A DNA stretch of 64,000 nt. It comes from Prochlorococcus marinus XMU1404. Lineage in GTDB: Bacteria > Cyanobacteriota > Cyanobacteriia > PCC-6307 > Cyanobiaceae. Position 1 is the first letter of the stretch, and the number at the start of each line of letters is the position of its first letter. The DNA is taken from positions 1 to 64,000 of the forward strand of contig NZ_JAAORE010000003.1 in assembly GCF_017696175.1 (NCBI RefSeq), in the 5' to 3' direction. A model generated the notes under the pieces. The model searched no databases. It was not told where the DNA came from and saw only the letters and a program-made list of their open reading frames with translations. Below, one piece after another: positions 33,011 through 40,896 of this stretch. The position numbers and the translations under genes were made by a program.

Positions 33011-33255
33011 AAATAACTATTAAATATAGATGTTTTTTTCCAACCTTCGTTTAGTAGTTCCTTATATTCTTTTCTTGCAGCCTCAACAGTTTCTACCCTG
33101 CTACCTTTCATTACTGGTTTACTTGATCGTTTATAAACGCATCCGTAAGAAATCATCATTGCATCTATTGAAGGAGATGGTTTAGATACATCCTCGAAAG
33201 GTTCAAATACTTTTATTCTGTTTCTTTCTTTGTTAATTAGGGTAAATTTTTCCAT
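33007..33255 (-). CDS. DUF1651-like protein
   Basis: 82 residues with the DUF1651 pattern KPVMKGSRVETVEAARKEYK then ELLNEGWKKTS. Its ATG overlaps the stop of the preceding membrane protein by one base. Partial copies lie at 32541-32632 and 45594-45711. Function unknown. Confidence 0.75.
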   Translation of the reverse strand: MEKFTLINKERNRIKVFEPFEDVSKPSPSIDAMMISYGCVYKRSSKPVMKGSRVETVEAARKEYKELLNEGWKKTSIFNSYF

Positions 33256-33506
33256 TACTTACCTTTGGATAAAAGATAATTCAAAAAGATGCCTCCAAAA
33301 ACTAATAAAACACCGATAGCAATAAAACCTAGTAAATCTATTATTGATTTATCAGTATTTATTTTCAGAAAAGTTAAAGCAAAAGCTATTGGTGGGAATA
33401 ATAATATCGCTTTTGGAATAAGCGCTTGATTCCATTTCTTTATATCAGCATCTTCTTCATTAAGAGCTTGATAAATCTTTTCTAACTTTTTTCTTTCTTC
33501 TTCCAT
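33255..33506 (-). CDS. Two-helix membrane protein
   Basis: 83 residues. A charged N-terminal helix (EEERKKLEKIYQALNEEDAD), then two membrane helices (PKAILLFPPIAFALTFLKI; LLGFIAIGVLLVFGGIFLN). Coupled to the DUF1651 gene. Family not recognised. Confidence 0.6.
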   Translation of the reverse strand: MEEERKKLEKIYQALNEEDADIKKWNQALIPKAILLFPPIAFALTFLKINTDKSIIDLLGFIAIGVLLVFGGIFLNYLLSKGK

Positions 33507-33601
33507 TAAAAAAAAATAATTTTTCTAATACTAAAAATTAAGCTCTACCTTGCGAGTTAATAGTCATTAAAAATAATCATTTTTTTCTTTTAAATAGGTT
33601 T

Positions 33602-33934
33602 TTATTTATTAAATTTAAAACCCGAACCACAAGAACTTTTTGTTGCTCCTTTAGGAGTACTAATCAAGAATCCTCCTCCAGATAAATCCTGATAATGATC
33701 AAGTGTAAGTTCATCTAGTAAAGCTTTTTGAGATTCTGGAGCGTAGACAGTTAAGCCATCAGTTCTTGCGATAGGAATTCCTGATTTTTCCCAAATATTA
33801 ACTCTCAGAAACATCCATCCATCATCAAGAATATCAGGTTGCAAATATAAAAAAATTTCTCCAGGTGTACCACGATAAATTGATTGCCTTAGCAATTCAT
33901 TTGAAGCAGCCTTAGTAATAGTTAAAGAACTCAA
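33602..33934 (-). CDS. HesB/IscA-family A-type carrier-like protein
   Basis: 110 residues. The start LTITKAASNELLRQ and the middle SGGGFLISTPKGATKSSCGSG fit the HesB/IscA fold. True A-type carriers use three cysteines (one central, then a C-terminal CGCG). Here only SSCGSG remains and the central one is absent, so normal [Fe-S] binding is doubtful. It may be a regulator or a degenerate scaffold. Confidence 0.7.
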   Translation of the reverse strand: MSSLTITKAASNELLRQSIYRGTPGEIFLYLQPDILDDGWMFLRVNIWEKSGIPIARTDGLTVYAPESQKALLDELTLDHYQDLSGGGFLISTPKGATKSSCGSGFKFNK

Positions 33935-34017
33935 TTTGCAAATCCACTTAGTACCTAGATTAATTATTTTTTAATTAAATATCAATAAGTGTAACCCATG
34001 AAAAGGCTGCTCCAATA

Positions 34018-34036
34018 TCAATTCCTGTCGCCCCGA
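34018..34036 (+). repeat. Relic of tRNA-Pro 3' end
   Basis: CCTGTCGCCCCGA (34024-34036), the last 13 bases of the tRNA, with partial similarity before it. The repeats just downstream show that a cassette still begins here. Confidence 0.7.
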
Positions 34037-34345
34037 TTGACTTCTCAGCTTTCTCAATTATCCTCTGGGCGATCATTTGCTATACCCTGCTTCACTTTGC
34101 ATACTGCATCGCCCGCTAAAACCACTAAATAAGCAATATTAAGCAGACCATTGCTCCAATACTAAAGATTAAACTCCAACCCTGAGATTTAATTTTCAAT
34201 TTAAAATATAGCCTATATATATAGTATTAATTTATTCTTCAGATTTAGCTTAAATATCAAAACTTAAATCGTTTCAAGGATGACCAAAAATTTCTAGTAA
34301 TAATTTTTTATTTCCTCTCAGAAGAAATATCTAAAAACAAAAACA

Positions 34346-34362
34346 AAAATGATTTTCATTTT
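34346..34362. promoter_or_regulatory. Possible Fur/Zur-type operator
   Basis: AAAATGA-TTT-TCATTTT, an inverted repeat of 7-3-7 bases, 38 bases before the CobW-like gene. AT-rich inverted repeats of this kind serve Fur-family regulators, and CobW-like genes are often Zur targets. Inference only. Confidence 0.4.
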
Positions 34363-34399
34363 CATTTTGGTGTAAATTTTATACATCAGGTAGTTTTTT

Positions 34400-35182
34400 A
34401 TGAGTCAGACTTGGATAATATCAGGGCCTCCAGGATGCGGCAAGACAAGTTGGATACTAAATACTTTTAAGAATCACTCTGGAAATTGTGGTTATGTACG
34501 TCTTGGCGGATATTCAGAAATTAATTTAGAGCAAGCAATAAATTCAAAAATTGATTTTGCTTTTTTGAAAGATCAAATTCCTAATTTATTAGATTTGTCA
34601 AATTCAAAATTGCCCTTAGAGGTAGAGAAAGAGAATATTTTAATTATTATTGAATTTCCTCAATTTTTCACACCTAAATTTCATGGGATTAGTGGTATTG
34701 ATCTGAGAGTTGTAAAAGAGCTTGCAATATATAATCTTCAACCAAATAAATATTTGCATTTTGGAAGAGATCTAGAATTACCAATTAAGGATACTTTAGA
34801 TTTTAAAGCAATTGAATCATGTAGTATTGACCTCAAAAAAAATATTTGGGATCCTGCAAGCTTAAATACTTTTTGGTTCGAATTAGTGAATGGTGCTTAT
34901 GGAGACGTATATAGAGCAAAAGCATTAATGAACTTACCAGATGGTCGTTATATCTTGTTTAACTGGATAGTGACTCAGAAAGGATCTCAATATCAAACCT
35001 TAAATCAAGTTGCTCCTCTTAATGGAAGGCCAGAAAGACACTCTGAAATTGTCATACAGGGAAAAAACTTAAACTTCCAATTAATAAAATCTACTATCAA
35101 TAATTGCCTTCTTAGTGATGCTGTTCTAGATCATCATCAAGCCACACTTAGAAATTCACAATTACAAACTTCTCGAAATTAA
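34400..35182 (+). CDS. CobW/COG0523-like P-loop protein
   Basis: 260 residues. Walker A is SGPPGCGKTSW at about 8-18 with the SGxxGxGKT form of the COG0523 GTPases; the C-terminal part (FWFELVNGAYGDVYRAKALM, then PERHSEIVIQGKNL) matches the CobW C-terminal domain. The usual metal motif CxCC after Walker A is not present. Family members are metal chaperones for zinc or cobalt. First gene of a three-gene operon, six bases before the next. Confidence 0.8.
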   Translation: MSQTWIISGPPGCGKTSWILNTFKNHSGNCGYVRLGGYSEINLEQAINSKIDFAFLKDQIPNLLDLSNSKLPLEVEKENILIIIEFPQFFTPKFHGISGIDLRVVKELAIYNLQPNKYLHFGRDLELPIKDTLDFKAIESCSIDLKKNIWDPASLNTFWFELVNGAYGDVYRAKALMNLPDGRYILFNWIVTQKGSQYQTLNQVAPLNGRPERHSEIVIQGKNLNFQLIKSTINNCLLSDAVLDHHQATLRNSQLQTSRN

Positions 35183-35188
35183 CTAAAA

Positions 35189-36004
35189 ATGAATCAAGCT
35201 GTTATTTCATGTTTACATGCAAATCTACCTGCTGTAGAAGCCGTATTAAAAGATATTGAATTACAAGGGATTACGAATATTACCTGCCTTGGAGATTTAG
35301 TAGGTTATGGTCCTCAACCTAATGAGGTTATTGAGTTAATCAAAGATAAAAAAATTGCCACTTGTCAGGGTTGTTGGGACGAAGATGTAGTTGATGGATT
35401 AGATGCCTGCGATTGTAGTTACCCTTCTCAGATTGCTGAAAAGAGAGGTCATTTCGCTCATCAATGGACTACGGAAAAATTAACAAAAGAAAATAAGGAT
35501 TTTTTAGCTAATTTACCCTACTCAATTCGTAAAGATAAATGTCTTTTTGTTCATGGTAGTCCTAATAGTCAACATGAATATCTGCTGCCCGATATGGATG
35601 CATTCGCAGCTCTTGAGAGAGTTGAAAATGCCAAAGCTGAGATTCTATTTTGTGGTCATACTCATCAACCTTATATACGTGAACTAGCAAATGGTTCAAT
35701 TGCCGTAAAGATCAAAAACAGTGGTTCGAAAGATATTCAAAAGAAAGAAATGAATTTGCCGATGCGAAGAATAGTAAATGCAGGTTCAGTGGGAGAACCA
35801 CGGCATGGAGGAACTAAAGCTACTTATGTGGTTTATAGTGACATCACTAATGACGTAAAAATTAGAGAAGTTGAATATGATATCGAACTTACCTGCAAAG
35901 CAATAATAAATGCTGGTCTTCCTCCGATTTTTGCATGGCGTTTAAAAAACGGTTTTGAATTTGCTGAACGAGCTGAAGATGCTTCTCATGTTTGTGAAAG
36001 ATGA
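35189..36004 (+). CDS. Calcineurin-like metallophosphoesterase
   Basis: 271 residues. Metal ligands in order: SCLHANLPA (D replaced by C in the usual S-D-x-H), LGDLVGYGP (GD), FVHGSPN (H) and CGHTHQPY (GHTH). The C-terminal NAGSVGEPRHGG is typical of the YfcE-like branch (PF12850). The first ligand aspartate being a cysteine is unusual and could change metal preference. Its stop overlaps the next start by four bases. Confidence 0.85.
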   Translation: MNQAVISCLHANLPAVEAVLKDIELQGITNITCLGDLVGYGPQPNEVIELIKDKKIATCQGCWDEDVVDGLDACDCSYPSQIAEKRGHFAHQWTTEKLTKENKDFLANLPYSIRKDKCLFVHGSPNSQHEYLLPDMDAFAALERVENAKAEILFCGHTHQPYIRELANGSIAVKIKNSGSKDIQKKEMNLPMRRIVNAGSVGEPRHGGTKATYVVYSDITNDVKIREVEYDIELTCKAIINAGLPPIFAWRLKNGFEFAERAEDASHVCER

Positions 36005-36723
36005 TAGAACGCTGGGCACTCATAAGTGGGCTAAAAGGGGATCTAGATACTTATGAACTTATTCAAAAAGATTTAAAAAAAACTCCTGGGAACATAACCC
36101 TCTTTGTTTTGGGGGATATGATAGGACCTGAAAAGAACTGTAATAAGCTTCTACATAGATTAATTAATCCAAAAAGTAATGATTTACAACCATGGTGTAT
36201 ATATGGTTGGTGGGAAGAACAAATTCTCTTAGAAAGTGGTTACCGTGGCAATCAAAGAGCTGAAGCCTTGAGAATAAATAAAGGTGAAGAAGCAGTCAAA
36301 TCTCTAATAAATGCTGTTGATAAATCATTTCTTGATTGGATAGCATCTCTTCAATTTGGATTTGTTGAACTTGACTGTGGTTTAATTCACGGGAGCTCGA
36401 AAGATGTTGGCGACGATTTAACATTAGATACCCCGCCTTTAACACTCCTTGATAGACTTACACGTCTTCAAGTAAACAGATTATTTACTGCGAGAAGTAC
36501 ACAACAATTTCATTTGGAATTAACAGAGGGGTTTGTTCATTCGGAAGTACAGGATTTAACTGGAAATAATAAGAAAGAGCAGAAGGTTCCTCAAAAAGCT
36601 GTAATCGGTGTTGGAGCAGGTAAAAACTATACTCTCTATGATGTAGGGACTGATAATACTCAATTCGTACGAGCTGGATATCAATTAGAAAAGAAAAAGA
36701 ATGGATTTGGATTACATTTTTAA
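36001..36723 (+). CDS. Degenerate metallophosphoesterase paralog
   Basis: 240 residues. It parallels the preceding gene: SGLKGDLD for the first motif, VLGDMIGPE for GD, LIHGSSKDVG for the HG motif. The GHTH motif is missing (FTARSTQQFHLELTEG in its place), so catalysis is doubtful. Translationally coupled to the active-looking paralog, so the two may form a heteromeric enzyme, or this one is a regulator. Confidence 0.75.
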   Translation: MIERWALISGLKGDLDTYELIQKDLKKTPGNITLFVLGDMIGPEKNCNKLLHRLINPKSNDLQPWCIYGWWEEQILLESGYRGNQRAEALRINKGEEAVKSLINAVDKSFLDWIASLQFGFVELDCGLIHGSSKDVGDDLTLDTPPLTLLDRLTRLQVNRLFTARSTQQFHLELTEGFVHSEVQDLTGNNKKEQKVPQKAVIGVGAGKNYTLYDVGTDNTQFVRAGYQLEKKKNGFGLHF

Positions 36724-36901
36724 ATACATTTAAAAGACAATAGGTCGCAAGCGGGCGATCCTCGGGCGATCAAATGCTTCACTTTGCAACCCTTTGCTGC
36801 ATATAAGACAATTCTTGAGACTCATTTTGATAACAAATATTTCAAACTAAATTCATAGCCTCACTTCGTTCTCATGGGTACTCTCGCAATTTGCTGATCG
36901 A

Positions 36902-36947
36902 GTGCTTTGGGAGCACTAGGTCGCAGGTTCGAATCCTGTCGCCCCGA
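36902..36947 (+). repeat. tRNA-Pro 3' half, att copy 10
   Basis: 46 bases identical to the tRNA 3' half. Junction of E10 and E11. Confidence 0.95.
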
Positions 36948-37188
36948 CTCTTAAAAACCAAGTCATACTAGCGAGTTACCCAGACTAGCTTTTTTATTGG
37001 AAATTATGTCGGTTACTTCAGCCGATAAAAAGCCGACAAATATACTTTTCTACTCTGATTAACAGTTTTCAATTGACATTTCACTCAAAATAATTAAAAA
37101 GTTAATTTATGAATTTAATTATGAACAATAATTTGGAATCACTTTAATAACTTCATAACTAATACTTATTAGAGTTTTTACCAATCAG

Positions 37189-38619
37189 ATGTCTACATCA
37201 AACAAATTCCGAAATAAATTAAATAATGAAGATTTATTTACAGCAGAATGGAAATTAAATGAATTTCAAAATTTAGTTGAATATGGATTAGATATCGGCA
37301 GTAAATATTTTTTCCTAGTAGGAGGCGGTCATGGTCTTTATTTAATGGTTAGAGATACTGATTCTGAAGGATTAGATTCAAAACCTAAAAGATTTCCAAA
37401 AGATGTTTTTGAAATATTTGCGGAAGGATTCGAACGTGAATTAAGTGTGGAGGAACTTCATAATAAAGTAGGTGATTTATATGAAGGAGATATCTGTCTA
37501 TGGTTTAGATTATCCGAACAACTACTGGCTGATGTAAAAAATAAAATTGACATTGGTTATACAAAATTAAGAATGCTTTCAAATCCCCTCGTATTAGAGA
37601 GGGAGCATCAAAATCCAAATCAACCGGGTGGATTCATGGTTCATAACGTTGCTATTTTTGCAGGTGGTTCCTGTCCTATTGATGTTTTCAATGCCAACAT
37701 TAATTTTCAATATACAAATAAATCTAAATGTTTAGACATTCAGAAGGTTTTTGAGGATAAAGATTTATTTGTTGATAAGGATGAGGCCAAAATAATTAAG
37801 TTTTACATAAAAGAAGAAACTGAATTAAATGATAAAGAAGATTATTTTAATATAAGGACTTCTTTTATTAATAAGCATAGATTTGTTGAAGCAGTAAATT
37901 ATACTCTTTTACTTGAAAATGAAGTTGAAGAAGAATTTAAATTCACTTATTATTCTCAATTAGCTCAACTACATCTCTATGCAGAAGATCATATTTCGTC
38001 CCTAGAATGTAACTTAGAAGCTCTTAAATACGAGCCAAATAATTTGCCTATATTAGCTAATACAGCAAATAGATTAAGAGACATTGGAAATCTCAAGGAA
38101 GCTGGAGAGTACTACAATAGGGCTTTAAATATTGATGGTAAAGACGAGATTTTAAAACATAATATTGAAAAAATGAGAAGTATACATTTTCTAAAGTTAG
38201 TGGATGCATATTCCTTTCATGAAGCACTGGAATATCATTTTTCGATTAGAAAGTATGGAGGGTTTTACCATACAAAATTTGATTACAATGGCCCTACTGA
38301 GAAAATAATAGAAGGATTGCTGGACCTGGCACTTTTCGAAAATGAAGATGAAGAGGATTTTTTAAGTTTTTTAAAATCCTTATATTCGAACACCTCAATA
38401 GCAGATTCGTGTCAAGAATTTATTAGAAAATATTTAGAAGAATGTTTAAAAAATGGAAGTCTAGAAGAAAAATGGAGCATTGGTTCAAACGACAATTCGC
38501 TATACAAAAATATCAATTATTTTTTAAGTGAAGTTGATTTTGATAAAATATGCTTCTTAATTAATAGGGCATGGAGCGATGCTTGCGATCAAGGAAGAAT
38601 GGAGTTTATAAATCAATAA
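37189..38619 (+). CDS. Hypothetical protein with TPR-like repeats
   Basis: 476 residues. The N-terminal 200 residues are of unknown fold and include VGGGHGLYLMVRD and NQPGGFMVHNVAIFAGG. Residues about 255-335 form two or three tetratricopeptide-like repeats (SQLAQLHLYAEDHISSLECN, then NLKEAGEYYNRALNID). The C-terminal 130 residues are acidic and helical. It likely works by protein-protein contacts. Alone in its cassette. Confidence 0.6.
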   Translation: MSTSNKFRNKLNNEDLFTAEWKLNEFQNLVEYGLDIGSKYFFLVGGGHGLYLMVRDTDSEGLDSKPKRFPKDVFEIFAEGFERELSVEELHNKVGDLYEGDICLWFRLSEQLLADVKNKIDIGYTKLRMLSNPLVLEREHQNPNQPGGFMVHNVAIFAGGSCPIDVFNANINFQYTNKSKCLDIQKVFEDKDLFVDKDEAKIIKFYIKEETELNDKEDYFNIRTSFINKHRFVEAVNYTLLLENEVEEEFKFTYYSQLAQLHLYAEDHISSLECNLEALKYEPNNLPILANTANRLRDIGNLKEAGEYYNRALNIDGKDEILKHNIEKMRSIHFLKLVDAYSFHEALEYHFSIRKYGGFYHTKFDYNGPTEKIIEGLLDLALFENEDEEDFLSFLKSLYSNTSIADSCQEFIRKYLEECLKNGSLEEKWSIGSNDNSLYKNINYFLSEVDFDKICFLINRAWSDACDQGRMEFINQ

Positions 38620-38753
38620 TCAAAATTAGATTTCAAAAGCAATTGCCGACAAATCGCCGACAAATAATGCTTTATTTGTCATGTCAAATCCTGCAATACC
38701 CCGCAACTATTTAGTCATGGTCTATAGACATAGTGCCCAACTGGGCTTGTTAA

Positions 38754-38799
38754 GTGCTTTGGGAGCACTAGGTCGCAGGTTCGAATCCTGTCGCCCCGA
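38754..38799 (+). repeat. tRNA-Pro 3' half, att copy 11
   Basis: 46 bases identical to the tRNA 3' half. Junction of E11 and E12. Confidence 0.95.
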
Positions 38800-38969
38800 C
38801 TCTTAAAAACCAAGTCATACTAGCGAGTTACCCAGACTCGCTTTTTTATTGGAAATTATGACGGAAAATAATTCCTTCATAATTCCGTCAAAAATTCATA
38901 AAAATTATTTTTAAGAATAGTGGTAATACAACTCAAATAATAATATGATTTGTCAATTGCGGGTTTTCA

Positions 38970-40346
38970 ATGCGATTCAAAAAATCATTAATCTCTATTT
39001 TTACTCTTTCAAGTTTCATTGGATTGCAAACTTTTTTACCTTCTGAAAAGGCTTTCGCTGCAAAAATAAATTGTGAATCTCCAGTTCACAGAGGCAAACA
39101 TAAAGATTGTTTAGATAAAGATGGGAAACCAAAAAGAAAGGAAATTATTGATCCTGAAACAGGCCTTTCAATTGTGGAAATGGAGAGTGATATTTTATGG
39201 AATAGAATACCGCGAAGGAATAGGGTTCCATATGGTCAGATTGTGAAAGCAACTTCGGGTTTTGATGGAACTACCGAATATGTTGTTTATGACAGAAATT
39301 ATAAATTCAGATATCCCTACGAATCAACAGTTTTCACTAAATGGTCATCAGATTATATTAGAGGGATTTGGTTATTAAAAGCTGGATGTGGTCTTATTTC
39401 TTGTGCCGCTGGCTATGAAGCAGGTGGGGGCGACTTACCTTCTCCTTTAGAAGTTAAATTTGCTGGCCAAACTTACTCCCTGTATGGAAACGATGGGCAG
39501 TTTATGCTCCCAAATAAATTGGTTAACGATATAAAAAATACAAAAACTTTTGATGGATTATCTATAAGAGTAGATAGGACAGTTGTTCCAATAGGAGAAA
39601 AAACAGTTGAAATGCTATCTCTTTTGTATAAAAAGTCTATAAAAAAATGGGATCTTCCAAAGATTTCCCTAAAGATCAAAAATGTAAAAAATAAACCTTC
39701 AATTAAAGAAATTGCCGGTAATTCTCTTCCAAGCGTCGTTACTATTCGCGCAGCAAATAGTCAGGGAACTGGATTTTTCATAACTGATGAAGGGACATTA
39801 CTTACGAATAGACATGTTGTTAGCGGATCATATAATAAAGAAATACGCATCGAAACTGTATCTGGGAGAAGTTATACGGGGAAAGTTACTTATGTAAGTA
39901 GAGAGGATGATTTCGCGATAATTGATGTAAATGGGGTTGACCTGCCAAAGGCTTTACCAATCTGTTATTCAAATTATCCAACAGCAGGAGAGGATGTAAT
40001 TGCTCTAGGTTCTCCTCGTGGTTTGACTAACACAGTAACGAGAGGCATCGTGAGTGCCTTGAGGAGATCGAATAACGACTTTGATTCTTTTGCGATGACT
40101 GGTTCTGCTTTAATTCAAACTGATGCTGCAATTAATCCTGGCAATAGCGGAGGTCCTCTGCTCAACGAAAATGGAGAAGTTATTGGAGTTAATACCTTTG
40201 GCCAAACATCAAGTCAGGGTTTGAATTTTGCTGTTTCAATAGTTGATATAATGCAGCAACTTAAAGTTCAAAGGCCGGGAGGTTTAGATGCCTTAGAGAT
40301 GAATTTAAATCAATGCGGAAATAAATTCAACGAAAAGGTTCTTTGA
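38970..40346 (+). CDS. Exported trypsin-like serine protease (HtrA/Deg type)
   Basis: 458 residues. Signal peptide at 5-30 (SLISIFTLSSFIGLQTFLPS). An unfamiliar domain fills 31-250. The chymotrypsin fold follows with histidine in TNRHVVSG (about 280), aspartate in DDFAIIDV (about 312) and serine in NPGNSGGPL (about 392). No PDZ domain follows, in contrast to DegP/HtrA. Probably a periplasmic protease or protease-chaperone with an N-terminal targeting domain. Confidence 0.85.
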   Translation: MRFKKSLISIFTLSSFIGLQTFLPSEKAFAAKINCESPVHRGKHKDCLDKDGKPKRKEIIDPETGLSIVEMESDILWNRIPRRNRVPYGQIVKATSGFDGTTEYVVYDRNYKFRYPYESTVFTKWSSDYIRGIWLLKAGCGLISCAAGYEAGGGDLPSPLEVKFAGQTYSLYGNDGQFMLPNKLVNDIKNTKTFDGLSIRVDRTVVPIGEKTVEMLSLLYKKSIKKWDLPKISLKIKNVKNKPSIKEIAGNSLPSVVTIRAANSQGTGFFITDEGTLLTNRHVVSGSYNKEIRIETVSGRSYTGKVTYVSREDDFAIIDVNGVDLPKALPICYSNYPTAGEDVIALGSPRGLTNTVTRGIVSALRRSNNDFDSFAMTGSALIQTDAAINPGNSGGPLLNENGEVIGVNTFGQTSSQGLNFAVSIVDIMQQLKVQRPGGLDALEMNLNQCGNKFNEKVL

Positions 40347-40449
40347 TTTTTCCGTCAAAATTCCGTCAAAAATTGCCTATTTTGCCAGGACGAATAATGC
40401 AATAAATAAGTTTTAGCTTGAAAACCTTGTGCTTCATTACCCCCGTCAA

Positions 40450-40495
40450 GTGCTTTGGGAGTACTAGTTCGCAGGTTCGAATCGTGTCGCCCCGA
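40450..40495 (+). repeat. tRNA-Pro 3' half, att copy 12 (diverged)
   Basis: GTGCTTTGGGAGTAC onward with four changes (GTAC, AGTTC, ATCGTG). A terminator-like hairpin GAAGAGT/ACTCTCT follows (40518-40542). Most diverged full copy, the distal end of the array. Confidence 0.9.
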
Positions 40496-40782
40496 ATCTT
40501 AAAAACAAAATCAAACAGAAGAGTTGCCCAGACTCTCTTTTTATAGCTAAGACTTGGAAATATGAGACTAAGCGAGTTTGTCAGAGAATTTGTTATGCCA
40601 ACATACTGCACTTTGCTATCTGATGTTGCTCAGCATTATATAAATGCTACTAAGTTTAGAAGTTATTTTTAAGGATAAATATCCACTTTCCAACGCATTA
40701 TGCAATAACTTAGAGGATTTTATCAATTGCAATTCCAAAACTTGAATATTTTTAAAGCAAAGTGATGAAAATTGGAATCATT

Positions 40783-40896
40783 TCAAAAAGCCCAACCAAA
40801 ATAAATAGCAAATGCAGTTACAATAAAATAAGCATATTGATGCCAATGGAAACCAGAACTATCAACTCCATTTTTATCAAAATTCGAATTACTTAT
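40783..40896 (-). pseudogene. 37-codon membrane protein frame with ATA at the start position
   Basis: Directly after the hli stop the frame reads ATA AGT AAT TCG and encodes SNSNFDKNGVDSSGFHWHQY followed by AYFIVTAFAIYFGWAF. It looks like a small hli-associated membrane protein whose ATG has become ATA; translation from ATA would be rare. Confidence 0.45.

Larger units (their letters stand above)
32433..34036. mobile_element. Cassette E9: DUF1651, membrane and A-type carrier-like proteins
   Basis: The left end repeat is GGGGAGC twice at a 12-base period (32484-32502), the E6 type. No matching copy is visible before the right boundary, which is only a 19-base relic of the tRNA end. So this unit has lost its right end. 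No terminator hairpin follows att copy 9. Confidence 0.6.
34037..36947. mobile_element. Cassette E10: CobW-like protein and two metallophosphoesterases
   Basis: The left end has GGGCGATCATTTGCTATACC (34068-34087) with an inverted CATCGCCCGC about 40 bases on. The right end has GGGCGATC twice at an 11-base period (36753-36771). The left tRNA copy is a relic. The three genes form one operon. Confidence 0.75.
36948..38799. mobile_element. Cassette E11: TPR-like protein
   Basis: Left-end terminator AGCGAGT/ACTAGCT (36970-36995; one mismatch). End repeats: GCCGATAAAAAGCCGACAAA on the left (37021-37040) and GCCGACAAAT twice at an 11-base period on the right (38645-38665), followed by ATTTGTCATGTCAAAT. 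One gene. Confidence 0.8.
38800..40495. mobile_element. Cassette E12: HtrA-like protease
   Basis: Left-end terminator AGCGAGT/ACTCGCT (38822-38847). End repeats: ATTCCTTCATA and ATTCCGTCAAA at an 11-base period with an inverted TGACGGAA on the left (38860-38892), TTCCGTCAAAA twice on the right (40350-40371). One gene; the last well-defined cassette. Confidence 0.8.

Noticed and set aside
2328-40495. CRISPR array
   Set aside because: The repeats are tRNA halves 0.9-16 kb apart with genes between them; no short regular spacers and no cas genes.
2328-40495. Integron
   Set aside because: The joining sites are tRNA 3' halves and not palindromic attC sites, the recombinase lacks the IntI pattern, and cassettes are read in both directions.
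40366-40611. 81-codon frame across att copy 12
   Set aside because: Contains the same tRNA-derived peptide and shows no gene-like features.
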